Below are positions 1-11,522 of a DNA stretch of 39,558 nt, in pieces; positions within the stretch are counted from its first letter, which is position 1; each line of letters opens with the position of its first letter. The stretch is taken from the NCBI GenBank assembly GCA_024741835.1, contig JAENRP010000204.1, positions 37,523 through 77,080 of the forward strand, given 5' to 3'. The DNA comes from Diplocarpon mali. Lineage: Eukaryota; Ascomycota; Leotiomycetes; Helotiales; Drepanopezizaceae. The translations under genes were made by a program, and so were the position numbers. Below the pieces are notes generated by a model. It was not told where the DNA came from, did not search any database, and saw nothing but the letters and a program-made list of their open reading frames with translations.

Positions 1-23
1 CCTATAGGCCGGGCCTAGGAGTT
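1..23. repeat. Dispersed palindrome copy, cut by window start
   Basis: Right arm GGCCTAGGAGT is intact and the left arm loses its first base at the window edge. It lies just beyond the likely TGA stop of P1, so it is probably non-coding. The rest of 24-98 is AT-rich with nothing recognisable. Confidence 0.7.
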
Positions 24-402
24 AGAAAACGAAACTAGTAAAATAAATAAATAGGCTATAAAATCGCAAAAACAATTAAAATAGAACCAACCTAAGTATC
101 AGTTTTCCTTAATTCTCTTTAGGAAATAAGGAGAACTATCGCCAGATAATACTCTCTTTGCCAAACGACTACTTCTTCTTAATAGTTCGCTATTAGTATT
201 AGAAGAGTCCGGTCTTAGTATTATAAGAGCTTTAGTATTTCGTAAAGATACTAGTATAGTTTGACGGCTTCTGCTAATAGGGAGGGAGACTTGTGTCGCG
301 GCGTTATTGTTATCATCCTCCAGAGAGTCATCTGCTACTAAGGGGGACGCGGCAGGAGATTCCACGGCTACGACTTCCTTAGCCTTACCTTTCTCTAGAT
401 TA

Positions 403-426
403 AGTCGCGGGCCGGGCCTAGGAGTT
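403..426 (-). repeat. Dispersed palindrome copy in P1
   Basis: Read in the P1 frame as T-P-R-P-G-P-R-L, just upstream of the stop-free C-terminal tail. Confidence 0.85.
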
Positions 427-1224
427 ATATCAAGGGTTTTTACATAAGGCTTTTTAGTACTATACTTCTTAAGAAGAATTGTCTTATCAATTATATTATT
501 AGCCTTAATGTTATTATTAGTGCCTTTTATCTTAGCCTAGGATTTATCGCTATATAACTATAGTTCTAGTTATTGCACTAGCTTTTAAGTATTAGTAAAA
601 TTATTAAAAAGTTCTTACTTATATTTCTTTAGATATATTATCAATTGTGCTATATCCTTTGAAAACAACTCCTTTATAGCTATTACTATTAATAGGTTAT
701 TCTATAATCTTCTACCTATAAGGGCCTTTGATAATGGACCGCCTTTCGTTATCCTAAGGGTTGTATGGAACTTTGCAGAAGATTCTCCTACCGCACCCTA
801 TCTTGCTATACTTAGTCTCTTTATACTAAGTAAATTAATAAGAAAATCTTTTAGGTTAGTGCTATTCTTAAGTAAATTATTATTAATAACTTCTATATAG
901 TTATTGCTAATAGTTAAAAAACCGCCCTTTTCAGATTCCTATTCTAAATCGAGATTAATAAATATACCTTATCTTATGAATACTAAGAATAGAGTAGTAT
1001 CGTTTGAAACGTATTCCTTTAAGACAATTTTCTCCTTAGTATTTAGCTCTTTTTATTATATAGTGCTCTGTATTAGATTTAATAAGATCTATTAAGAGTT
1101 CTTAAGATAATAGGGTATAAGTGTAAATGACTTATAAGACTTTTCTTATATAGTAAATTCTCTAATCGATTGTTTTATAATAGGAATTATATAATAGTTA
1201 ATAGTTCTATTATTAAGGGAGTTG

Positions 1225-1248
1225 ACTTGCGAGCCGGGCCTAGGAGTC
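1225..1248 (-). repeat. Dispersed palindrome copy in P1
   Basis: Read in the P1 frame as T-P-R-P-G-S-Q-V-N-S. The right arm (plus-strand GGCCTAGGAGT) is perfect. Confidence 0.85.
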
Positions 1249-2454
1249 GATTTAATAAATCGCAAGTTGGCGTCAATCTTAATAGTAATAATTCTCGAAT
1301 AGTAGTTAATACTTATAAATTATATAGGCTTAGGATATATTACCAACTTATATAAAGACTTATAATAAGTTAATAGCGCATTAAGATATAGCTTATAGTG
1401 CATTCTTAAAGTCTATTGTATTAAGCTATACGTTATATTATAGAGAAATGCGGAGGGAGGCGAAAGTTTTTTATCGGAATTCCGAAAATGATGCTAATAT
1501 ATTTCCAATTCCTTTTATACTAATATTAAAAATGAATTCTTTTTATAATAGCTAAGGCCATATATGCGCATAGCGCTTAAAAAGGCATAGCTAAGCAGCT
1601 TAGGCATATTTAAGAAGCCTTTACTATAAAGCGATATTAAGGTATTATTAATTAGTATAATCTTATATTAAGCGGGGGTTTAAGTAATATTATAGAATAA
1701 TTTAAAGGCCTTAGGTGCCACTTGGAACTTAGAGAAACCTAACGATATATCTTTCTTAACCTAATTGGCCATTTTATTACTAATAGCCACAATTGCATAG
1801 TTTTTAAAGTATAATAAGAATAGTTTTAGATCAGGAGTAGTGCAAAATTTATAGATATTAGATGATACCTCTTTATTAGTAATGCCTATTGATACTAGTC
1901 TATAATATAATGCATATTATCGTTTATAAAGGGTATAAAATTTCTTAAAATGGAAGTCTTTAAATATCCCTATTATAAATTTACTTAGGCAAGTCTTCAT
2001 TTCTAATATCACTATAACTTTGAATCTGTTACTATACTGCAATATTATCTTAACGTTAAAGGGGACTTGATAACATTCTATAGAGATTATTATCGTAGTA
2101 TCTTTAGGCTTCTCCTTAAGTATATAGTAGTCGCCCTTTGATTTCTTATAGTTAATAAAGAACTGTATAATATTATCTAAGGTGAATTCGTCTTATTGCA
2201 GTTTTATGATCTATTTAACGGCTCTTGCTATTGCCTCTTATACTAATAAAATATCTCCTTGGTTTTCCTTTTTCAAATGCTTTATTATAGACTTATAGAA
2301 TTTTAGAATAAACTTTTGCAAATCTTTAGGAAAGGTCTATATAATATCAGATGTATCCTTTTTAATATTATTAAAAATTTCTAATACATTAGTAATAGGG
2401 CTATCCACTTTATCTATTAGCTTATCTTCTAAGTCTATATTATCATATATTCTA

Positions 2455-2478
2455 ACCCGTAGGCCAGGCCCGCGAGCC
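2455..2478 (-). repeat. Dispersed palindrome copy specific to P1
   Basis: Read in the P1 frame as A-R-G-P-G-L-R-V. No copy was found at the matching place in P2, so this one was probably gained after the two diverged, or lost from P2. Confidence 0.8.
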
Positions 2479-2640
2479 AATTTCTTTGCTACTAGTATAT
2501 AAGGTATTCTAGGCATTTCTAAAGACGGTAATTCAAACACATCTAAGTCTAATGCTTTAAGGTTATAATAGTTAGCAGTTTATATTTCTAGTATTATAGG
2601 TACCTTATACTTATAGACTTCTTTATTATATACTAATTCT

Positions 2641-2664
2641 ACCTATAGGCCGGGCCTGCGAGTC
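2641..2664 (-). repeat. Dispersed palindrome copy in P1
   Basis: Read in the P1 frame as T-R-R-P-G-L-stop-V, the stop being a mutated CAG. A PALK-like stretch precedes it in both P1 and P2, which suggests a shared ancestral insertion. Confidence 0.85.
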
Positions 2665-3600
2665 AAATCGCGCTCGTCTATTGATCCTACCGCAGGTAGT
2701 AGTAGCTTTAAGGCGGCAGGTATAACAAATTCCTATCTTTCTATTTTATTATTAAAGTAGTTTATAGTATACTTAATAAGATAGATCATCTTTTCTTTTG
2801 TAATAAGTAGACTATATTATAACTATTATAAGCTGAGGGTGTTTAAAATTGTCTAATCAAGAAGGGCCAGATTATTATACTACGCTGGATCGTCTTTTAT
2901 AGTCTGAATGGTAGAGTGTATAATAGTACTTAAAAACCTAATAAATTTTCTACCTCTTATATTATTGCCTTAGAGTTTCTTTATGCCTTTTTAAATAGTG
3001 AAATGATTTAATACCTATATAGCCTTTGCCACTAGTTAGTATATCTTAAAAATCTTGCCTAGTCCTCGTAGGGCGTTATTAGCGGTAATATCAGTTATAA
3101 AGTAGGTTTGGAAGAGGGTGCTATAAGTGCTACCTATAAACTGTAGCAATCTTTTCATACCCTTATTCTTTTTATCTCAGTTTCTTTAAAACAAATCCAC
3201 TAATATAAAGTAACCTTAATACTTTTGTAAAAACTTTTCATAATTAATTCCTTTAACCTTAAGCTCTCCCTTAAGAAAATCATCAAAGCCTAGGAACCCC
3301 TCCTTAATAGTAGAAATTCTATAGTTTAATACTTTAATAAAGGAATTCAAGAATACTTATTATTCTATTTCACCTAACGTTCTATAGGTGGTTATAACGT
3401 CTTCTAATGATCGAAGAGACTTCTCGTCCTATGAAAAACCACCTTCCAATATTAGTTCGTTATTAGGAGTGCTTAGGGATTTGCTACCCGAGGCAATAAC
3501 CGTTATGCTCTTCTTAGGTATGGCTTTCTTAGATAAGTTCAAAGGCGCTATAGTGAATCAGCTTATTAAGAAACGTAGAGTTAAACGAGTAGATGATTAT

Positions 3601-4112
3601 TAGGAAAGATTAATCGATATAGGAGGCTTTTATTAGAAAAGATTGATAATAGAAGGATAATAGTAGTAGTGCTGGTATTATAGGTCTAGTGGGGTTATAG
3701 AAAAAAGTAAAAAAAAGTTAAATTATAGTGCGAGGAGAGGCTTATTTATAGAGTTTGGAATCGCGCTAGTGCATAAAGGAAAAGTAGGTATAAAGAGGCT
3801 GGAAGTAGGAACAAAAGTAGGATATGACGCATATAAGGACCTATAATTAGTAAATAATAATTATTAAAGGTAAGGACGATATTTCAAAGGTAAGCATTAG
3901 AAAGTTGTATATAAAGGGAATAATCAAAGAATAAATTATATAAAGAGTAAAGTAAATAAAGAATATATATAGAATAGAATAATAGGTTAAGAATAAAGAG
4001 GTGCAAGTATATAGAAAGTAGATAATCTTAAAAAAAATTCAATATCTAATTTGCAATCTCTCTAAATGGTTTTTAAAAGAGGGTAGACTATAATTCTCTA
4101 GATTAAGTCGAC
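3601..4112. other. AT-rich spacer between P2 and P1
   Basis: The plus strand is rich in A and G (many AAAG, AAGG and AGTAA runs). No coding frame, LTR end or structured repeat was found. It lies between the end of P2 and the start of P1 and may hold the mutated P1 promoter, but no promoter element can be shown. Confidence 0.4.
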
Positions 4113-4290
4113 TCAATTGTTAGTTCTATTATCACTTTAGAATCTTCTTCTCTTATATTAGTTCTTATTTTTCGGCGATTTCTTAGCTTTAAGGACCTCT
4201 TTTAAAGGATCTTCTATTAGTACCCTTAGATTTAGTAACTAAGGTTCATCTGGACCATCTTATAGGCTTAAGCCAGCTAAGTCTAACCTT

Positions 4291-4314
4291 ACTCGTAGGC
4301 TAGGCTTGCGAATC
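4291..4314 (-). repeat. Dispersed palindrome copy in P2
   Basis: Read in the P2 frame as I-R-K-P-S-L-R-V-R; the first Thr codon is changed (ACT to ATT). Confidence 0.8.
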
Positions 4315-5175
4315 AGTCTTGGCGTTTCTAAGCTTAAGGGTAAAAACAGGAGATTGGTTCCTAAATTAGGGTCTAATATTATGCTAGCGTTTCAATTTGT
4401 CTCTTTTCTAAATTTTCTTATAATAATGCCTTTATTAATTAATATATTAGGCTCTTGGATAGCATTTACTTTATTATATTATCCTTAAGACTTAAGTCTA
4501 TAAAGAAGCGACTTAGTATTTATAACGTTCGTCTAGGCCTTAATAAGGGCGTTAAAGAGTTTTTAATTATATTCTGCAAAGTGGATTTTCAATTTATCCT
4601 TATTAAGAAGGAATAACTCCTATACTTTAGTTATAATAGAAGGATCCGTTTAAGAGCGCCGACTAATAATAGCTTTAAAGAGGCTGCCGCAGTTCTTAAG
4701 ATGAAAAGCTGCTTTAAAAGGTGCAGTAGTTCTACTTATATTAATCTATTAAGGCATTAGAGGTTGCTTTAAAGTAAAGATTAAAAAGATAAGATCGGAG
4801 ATTTAAGTTTTATTTTCTAAGGTATTTTTATTGCAAATGGCTATATAATTATTATAAAAGGCTATAAAGCCTCTAATTCTACAAAGTTTATTTAAGCGCA
4901 TTTCAAAAAGGTGCCCTTATTTTATTATTACTATAATAGGATTACTATTATTAGTAATAGGCCGTAAGATCTCTTTTTGCTTCATTTTTATAATTATACA
5001 AGCTAGTTGAGATTTTAAGCCAAGTGCTTAAAAAGTCTATCGACTTATCTTCTTTATAGATAGAGTGAGTTTTATATTTGATTAAAAGCCGACTTACCTA
5101 TTAAGGCTTTTAAAAGCTGGCCTTTATCCGATTAATAGGATCTAATAATCTAAGACTTACTTTTTAATAAAATTG

Positions 5176-5199
5176 ACTCGCGGGCCAGGCTTATAAGTG
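5176..5199 (-). repeat. Dispersed palindrome copy in P2
   Basis: Read in the P2 frame as T-Y-K-P-G-P-R-V-N. The flank carries the longer AATTG outer arm on the plus strand. Confidence 0.8.
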
Positions 5200-6561
5200 A
5201 AAATCGGAATTTCTTTATTAGTAGTACTTATATCTTTCTTTATTAAAACGACTTAATTATAAAGACTAAGGCCAATCAATTAGGAAGGTTTAGGGTAGGC
5301 TATAAGCTAATAGGCTCTTTTACTTTTTACTATTATAGCTAAGAGGTAGAGTTTATAATGTATCTAAAGGACTTATTAAGTAAGACTAAATATTATATTA
5401 TAGAAAAAATAAAAAGGTATAAAGGTTATATTATCTATAAGGCGGAAGTAATAAAGGTATATCTCTACTTCTTATCTTATAATAGAGAGGAATATACTTA
5501 TAAAAGCACTATTATTAGTAGTAAAATTGTCGGTTAAGAAGCGGCATCCGAAGGGTTTAGGCATTATAATTAACCCTTCTTCTTCTATTTCCTCTTGCTA
5601 TTTATTACTTAATAATATTAAAAAGAAAGAATTATTCCATTTAATCGGCTCTAACGCCTTTAAGGCTTTAGGATCAGCCTTGAATTTTATAGCACTTAAA
5701 GATGCTTCTATTATTAATAGGTTAGATTTGCGTATCCTTAAAGAGATAAAGAATTGATTATTAAAGTAGATTAGAAAAAGATTAATATCTTCTACTATAT
5801 AGAGAAGTTCGAGGTATTTAATAGTTTTATTAATATTAAATCCTTTATAATTAAGATTATAGTAAACCGAAAGAGAGCGAATATAAAGGTCGCAAAGTCT
5901 TTTCCTTTTAATTCCTATATTAGGAAGATACTATCGAAAGCGAGTTTTCATTATAAAGGACACTTGAATATTATATTATTCTTTAAGCTTAAGGTTAAGA
6001 ATAACCGATTAAGGCATATTGCTATTATTACAAATGTCTTAATTAATAGATTCCTCTTTGCATTCTCTTTTTTATAAGATAAAATAGTCTCGCTTAATAT
6101 TTAAAAGATTAGGTTTTTAACTTTTATAATTATTAAAGAATTGAACAATATCCATAGGGGTAAACTCGTTTAAGATAAGCTATTAAATCTATCTAACGGC
6201 TCTTTTAGTTATCTTTAAAGCAATAGAAATAGGGTCTTCTCTTATATTATCATTTCTAAAACGGTTATATATAAATATAAAGAAGTTAAGAACTAGCTCC
6301 TTTAAGTTATTAAAGAAGGAGTTTAAGTAAGCGCGCAATCCTTTAATTTCAAATTGCAAATTAGCTAAAGTGGCTATTAAATAATCTATCCTTTTTAAAG
6401 GTTAAGCTAAAATAAGTTATTTAACTAAAAGAGAGTCCTTTAAAGATTTTGAAAATTCTAAAGAGGCTGCGCTAAGCGTTTAGGCAGTTTGTTTAGCAGC
6501 GGTTTCTAGAATCATTTTAGCAAAAGGCAGATTAGGTCCAGTTTTAAAATTCTCGTTTTTA

Positions 6562-6585
6562 ACTCTTAGTCTAGGACTGCGAGTT
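6562..6585 (-). repeat. Dispersed palindrome copy in P2
   Basis: Read in the downstream P2 phase as T-R-S-P-R-L-R-V. It follows the single frameshift in P2 and a PALK stretch shared with P1. Confidence 0.8.
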
Positions 6586-7429
6586 AAATTATATAGTTTA
6601 GCACTTATTATATCTTTAAGCTAAAAGGCGAATTTTAAGGCAGGCTTAATTATAAATAACCAATTCTCTTCTTTATTATTAAAGAAATCTTATTTAAACC
6701 CTAGTATAAAAGTCTAGTTTTTTTTAAAATAAGCAAACTATAAGCAGAAGCGCAGAGCCTTAGTATATTAATAATAGTACTATTAGGTAGGGTAATATCT
6801 ATAGCTTAATTTGATCTTTTTATAGCTCTATTAGCTACTATAAGTACTATATTAGATAGGCCTATAAATCTGCAACTGCGAATTCGATTGCCTTAGAATT
6901 TTACTACTCCTTCTTAAATAATAAAGAAATTGAGAATCTAAATAGCTTTAGCTATAAAAGTGTTTTCTTTAAGAATATTTAATAATACTTGCCTTCTATT
7001 ATTAGAATTAATATTTATTAGGAAATATAAATAAAATAAGAATCCTCTCTTATTAGTAGCTAAATTATCTAATTATTAAATAGATTCTTCCCTTTTATCT
7101 TAATCTATTTTAAAAGTGTTAGCCAAGGTTATATATTGATTTGCATCAGCTAAGAATTCCTCTTTAGAGATTCCCTTTAGTTTTAATTCTTTAATTAAAA
7201 AGTCGTCAAATTAGAGAATTCCAAAGGCTACTTAAGTTAAAAGGTTACTAATAGCATTTGCGTAAGCTAAAAGGAGTTTTTATTACTTTATATCTCTTAA
7301 GGCTATATAGGTCGATTTGAAGTTCTTTAACGATACAATGGCTCTACTATCCTAAGAGAAGTTTATAACTAGTGTTTATTCATCTCCTATTTCAATAGGC
7401 AAAACTATTTATAAGTTCTTTAAAGGCAT

Positions 7430-7859
7430 ATTACTTATAAAAGATAGGAAGTATAAATAAGAGAGTTTAATAGGATATAAGAATTAAAAGGGTATATAAG
7501 CTGCAATAGGTTTACTATATATATATTAAGGAAATTGGACTTTTTTATTTATTATTTAAAAAAAGTAATAGAAATACTATAATTAAAGGCTAATATTAAG
7601 AATATAAAATAAGTTAGAGTAGGCAAGAATTTAAAGTGATCCTAAAAGATCTATATCTTAAATAATAAAGGAGGCGACCTTACTAAAAATATAAAAATAA
7701 GGATTAAAGGAAGGTAAGATAATTAATAAGCTAGGAAATCATTTAGTATTCCTATCTACATTCTTTAAATATTTTAAGAATAATAACTTAAGGTTGCGAT
7801 TAGTTAGGTATTTTAATATTCTTTACTTATAGGACTAGCTTATAGGTTAAGTTGGAAAA
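7430..7859. other. AT-rich spacer, expected 3' end of Gypsy-1
   Basis: This is the position where the 3' untranslated part and 3' LTR of Gypsy-1 should lie. I could not match it to any sequence at the other end of the element (25,700-26,600), and no TG..CA ends or target duplication were identified. Otherwise nothing is seen. Confidence 0.35.
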
Positions 7860-10800
7860 ATTATAGTCTTTATCTAAGGGTTTAAAGTTGCTTATATTAC
7901 CGTTAGTTCTTATAGAAGATTCGGAAGTTGTATTAATTTCTGATTTATCTTCTAAAGGGAATAAGGTCTAATCGCGTTAATAAAAGCGCTTTAGTCAGTT
8001 AGCTATAAAGGTTCCTTTAATATCGATTCTATTAAGTTCCTAAAGAGAATAGTATCCCTTTTCTTTCTATTTAGATTTAACCTTAAATAGACTAAGCTAT
8101 TAATAGTTAAGTTTAGTATCTACTAATATATTAATACTTCTTATAATATTATAAACTAGGATAAGATCATCTTTTTAAATAGGGTGCGTTTTAAGTACTT
8201 TAAAAGTAGCCTATACTTCTTTAGCTTTTTCCTTATATTATTTCTTTTATAAAATGATTTCCTTTATATCTATATCTTAAAGCTTAAGTTATTAGTATCT
8301 TATTACTAGCAAATCGGAACGGTTTTGAATTTGACTATAGTCGAATAATCTCTAAATAGGCTATTAGGATTTAAAAGGGAGCTATGCCTTTCTACTATAG
8401 ATAAGGAAAAATAGTATAACTCTAGTCGGTTTATAGATTGTCATTTAATAAGTAAAGAGTATTTTATAAAAGTGTTTTATCTAATTCTTAAATCCTCTAT
8501 AGGTAACTTTAGATAGCCTATTAAGAATATCGCAATATCCTTGCTTTACTATTCTATTAGCTTTCGAATTATACACTAAGATTTAAACCTATTTGATATT
8601 ATATTTTTATAAAAAAGCTTTAACTACTCCTTTATTTTTAAAGCCTCTATTAATAGTTAGTCTGCTAAAAAGTCTATAGCGATAGACTATATCTTTTTAA
8701 AGGAACTTTATAATAGATTTAAAGTTAGTAGATCTTAATAGTTATCCTTTAAGCTATCTTAATAGGTCTTCCTTTATTAGAATAAAATATATAATCTTAT
8801 TTTCGGTTATTAGTACTTATATAATATCAAGACTGACTTTATAGAAAAGGCCTAATGGCTAGGTTAAGAATAGGGGATTCTCTTTATAATTAGGTTTTCG
8901 TTTCTAATAAGGGATACAACTTTTTATAAAAGCTTTATAGTCCTTAAAAGAACCCTTTTAAAAGAATTTTCTTAAGAGTCAGTAGTAAGTGGACTCAGCC
9001 CCTTAATGGCCAGTCTCTTTATAAATATCTTAAATAGCCTTAGCTCGCAGTTTATTATTATCCAAATAGAGCTATATAGGAAATGAGTTATCGCTCCTTT
9101 TAAATAATCGTCTTCTTTATACTAGATAAATCAGAGCTTTAGCTTTGAATTTCTAAAAATCCTTAAGAGCAACTGTCTTTAATTATTTAAGTATAATTAA
9201 AAATTTCGCGATTTCTTTAAAGTCACTTAAGTAATCAAGTAATAAAATTCTCTTATTTGACTCATAGGCTAGGCTCGCAAGTCGAGTCCCTTTAAGGCAA
9301 TATATTAATAAATAACCAACTTCGTTCTCTACCTACTTATTAATATTTATTTTATCTTCTTTAATTAAATCAAAGGGGTAGGGGCGAGTTCTTTTTAAAA
9401 GGCCGTTTGCGGCAGTATTTTTCATTCTTAGAATATATTTGACTTTAAAGTCTATCAGTCTTATCTAAGTAATCCATTTTATTAGCAAGGCTTTAAATAG
9501 GTTACTTATAGCTCTATTTAGTTATTTTACTAGCACTTTAGCATCAGTTTCAAAGATGAAGTAAATGCTATATAAATCGCTTCTTATCTTTTTCATTGCT
9601 TTTAAGGCTCTTTTGCATTCTTATTTAATAGTATTATACTTTATCTCTACTAGATTCCAAAGACTACTTTTAAAGTAAGCTAAATGTCTTTTCTATTAGC
9701 TATCAGCTTATTAAAGGATAGCACCCTATCCGATTAAGCTTGCATCAACTATTAGTATAATTAGCCTAGCATTAGATCTATAGTCTATTTTAATCAAATA
9801 TAGCGCCTTAAGTAACGCTTGCTTCAGTTGTTTTATAGCCTCTATTTAGGATTCCTCCTATTAAAACTCAGCCCTTTTCCGAAATAAGGAGTAAATAGGT
9901 GCTGCCTTTTTAGCGAAATCCTTGATCTAAATGCGATAATATACTATAATACTAATAAATGCGCAAGCTTTTGCTATATTATTATACCTCTTCTATTTGT
10001 CGATTTTAAGTACTTTAGCCCTTTAAGGACTTTGGCTATTAGAATTAGTAATAAAACTAATAATTTCTATTAATAGAAGATAATATTATAACTTCGGACC
10101 AACTATTGCTCCTACCCTTTTAAATTATATAAGCACCTAATCTAGGTTTTGAATATATTCTATTATAAATCGCTATATACTAAAGAGAACTTCTTTATAA
10201 TTATAGAATGATCTTAATCCTTTTACTCTTATATTATCTATATAAGGGAGCGCAATATTAGGTATATAATCTACTAGTATCTTATAGATTACTTAAACAA
10301 ATTAAGCGATCGAATTTATAGCCCTTTAAAGTAATCTTATTATCCGAAGTAGCTTAAGAGGGGTTTGAATTACTATTATATCTCTTGATTTAATATTAAG
10401 AATAAATTGGTCATATTTAAAGAAGAAGTTAATAAGAGAGCTATAGGTTAATCCTGCGAATTTATTTAAGAACTCATTTATATTTAAAGGAACGTTAGCA
10501 TCTTTAATAGTTACTCAATTCATCTCTACTACTACTATTATTAGTCTATAAGTTCCCTTCTCTTTCTTAGCAATTAGAAACTATTTGTTCTTATAAGGGC
10601 TATTACAGAACTTAAGAACACCTTGCTTTAGCCTATCCTTTAATATTTCGATTACCTTTTCTTAAAGAGCTTTAGGGACTTTGAATGTTTTCTCTTACTA
10701 GGCTTCGTAAGGTATTGTTTTAATCTTAATATAAAGTGTAACCTCTTCTTGAATCTGGCCAAGTTCTATTTAGTTAAAAGCTAAGGCGTCCTTTCGATTT

Positions 10801-11022
10801 ATTAAGGTTTTATAGAGTAGTTTGCATTCTTACTCTATTAAGTCTTTTCTAATTTTCAGTATATTGAAATATTCTTTATTAGCTAATATCCGATGGGTTT
10901 ATTAGAAAATCTGCCTATAATAAACTTGTCGAATTTGCCACCCGGCTTTAGAGGTCGAAGCTTCTTATCTTATTCAAACCAATTATCTAGTCTTTTAAGC
11001 TTTAAGCTATTAGAGATTCCCT
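7860..11022 (-). pseudogene. Gypsy-1 pol, RT-RNase H-integrase part
   Basis: Read on the minus strand from 11,022 downwards. The reverse transcriptase covers about 10,900-10,180: LKQGVLKFCNSPYKNKQFLI, then the catalytic box LPYIDNIRVKG, in which the second Asp has become Asn. The connection and RNase H follow (about 10,000-9,330), with RAFISIIVYYRIWIKDFA, a stretch typical of a widespread fungal Gypsy clade. The integrase zinc-binding region (GHQGAESTYYQL, then CIPYQKRKP, about 9,030-8,900) and a first catalytic-Asp region (SLDIVQV, about 8,830) are visible, followed by VYNSKANRIVKQG, where the catalytic Glu region has become Lys. The C-terminal part includes YYSLQELNGIDIKGTF-like sequence. 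Interruptions are TAG/TAA, consistent with RIP rather than frameshift decay. Confidence 0.8.
9260..9283 (-). repeat. Dispersed palindrome copy in Gypsy-1 pol, off-phase
   Basis: Located in the RNase H-integrase linker. This is the one coding copy whose host frame (R-L-A-S-L-A-Y-E-S) is not the usual phase; the usual phase would give T-C-E-P-S-L-stop-V. Confidence 0.75.
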
Positions 11023-11027
11023 AATCT
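11023..11027. repeat. Target-site duplication AATCT, left side of Copia-2
   Basis: It matches 22,673-22,677 exactly and fixes the outer limits of Copia-2. Confidence 0.9.
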
Positions 11028-11222
11028 TATTGAGCTTAAGTGAGTCGGCGCAGTAGGTATAGGAAACTTCTAGAGGTTGATGGTCGATATATTAGTAAGA
11101 GTTAGGGAAGGAAGGTTACCCTCTTCTTTCCTATAGCTATATATATATTAATATCCTACTAATTAAGTAGTAGGGTTATATGATAATACATTAGAGTGAT
11201 AGCTATATTACCTATCTTAATA
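11028..11222 (-). repeat. 3' LTR of Copia-2
   Basis: About 195 bp, ending internally at a mutated CTTAATA for CTCAACA. It aligns end to end with 22,479-22,672. Confidence 0.9.
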
Positions 11223-11231
11223 CCCTTACTT
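11223..11231 (-). other. Polypurine tract of Copia-2
   Basis: The minus strand reads AAGTAAGGG directly before the 3' LTR, the expected plus-strand priming site. Confidence 0.6.
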
Positions 11232-11522
11232 AGACCTTATTCTAATTGACCTGCAATTAGGAAAATAATAACTATCCTTTTGCGCTAATCTAACTCTTAA
11301 GTATCTCTTTAAATTAAAAATAATTAATTAATAGTAACCTCTATTAAAATCACCAATCTTACTTATAAGGCGGGACTAAGAGTTAAATTTCCAAAAGCGT
11401 TCCTTTATAAGACTATATGACTTAACTCGCAGTCTAAGCCTAGGAGTCGATCTAAAAACTTTCCTTTATAAGACTATATGACTTAACTCGCAAGGCAGGC
11501 CTAGGAGTCGTCCTTAAGCCTA
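11232..11522 (-). other. 3' untranslated part of Copia-2 with palindrome repeats
   Basis: No protein is read here after the pol stop at 11,523-11,525. Its main content is three palindrome copies, two of them within a 61-bp direct repeat. Confidence 0.6.
11361..11510. repeat. Three palindrome copies with a 61-bp tandem repeat
   Basis: Palindrome copies lie at 11361-11384, 11425-11448 and 11486-11509. The last two belong to a 61-bp direct repeat whose units start at 11402 and 11463 with CCTTTATAAGACTATATGAC, so the palindrome was amplified together with about 37 bp of flank. The copies lie past the stop codon and need no reading frame. Confidence 0.8.

Larger units (their letters stand above)
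99..3600 (-). pseudogene. P1: RIP-inactivated large protein of unknown family
   Basis: I do not recognise this protein. On the minus strand one phase runs without a frameshift for about 1,165 codons, from near 3600 to a TGA at 99-101. Interruptions are almost all TAG/TAA at about 4-5% of codons, about half of what unrelated frames here show, so it was a real gene. The start is uncertain; reading is convincing from about 3,500. Visible stretches include LRSLEDVITTYRTLGEI, GFDDFLKGELKVKG and, near the C-terminus, a basic RRSSRLAKR. The last 89 codons (99-365) are free of stops and richer in GC, so less mutated. Four copies of the dispersed palindrome are read in phase. P2 is a diverged homologue: compare GFDDFLKGELKVKG with FDDFLIKELKLKG. 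No reverse transcriptase, integrase or DDE signature is visible. It could be a gag-like or accessory transposon protein, or a host gene family silenced by RIP. Confidence 0.6.
4113..7429 (-). pseudogene. P2: diverged homologue of P1, RIP-inactivated
   Basis: Minus-strand remnant of about 1,100 codons. An ATG at 7429 begins MPLKNLQIVLPIEIGDE (stops read as Gln), followed by a region matching the P1 N-terminus (SLKNFKSTYIALRDI in P2, SLEDVITTYRTLGEI in P1; then KLKGISKEEFLADANQY). The reading phase changes once, upstream of about 6,660; below this the phase is constant to a TGA at 4113-4115. The C-terminal part is charged (KAKKSPKNKNQYKRRR). Three palindrome copies are read in the downstream phase. 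Their distances from the start (about 0.84, 2.2 and 3.1 kb) resemble three of the four copies in P1. No known domain is recognised. P1 and P2 lie in the same direction about 3.9 kb apart. Confidence 0.55.

Noticed and set aside
99..365. A separate small gene of 88 codons
   Set aside because: It is the less mutated C-terminal end of P1, in the same phase, preceded by an in-phase palindrome.
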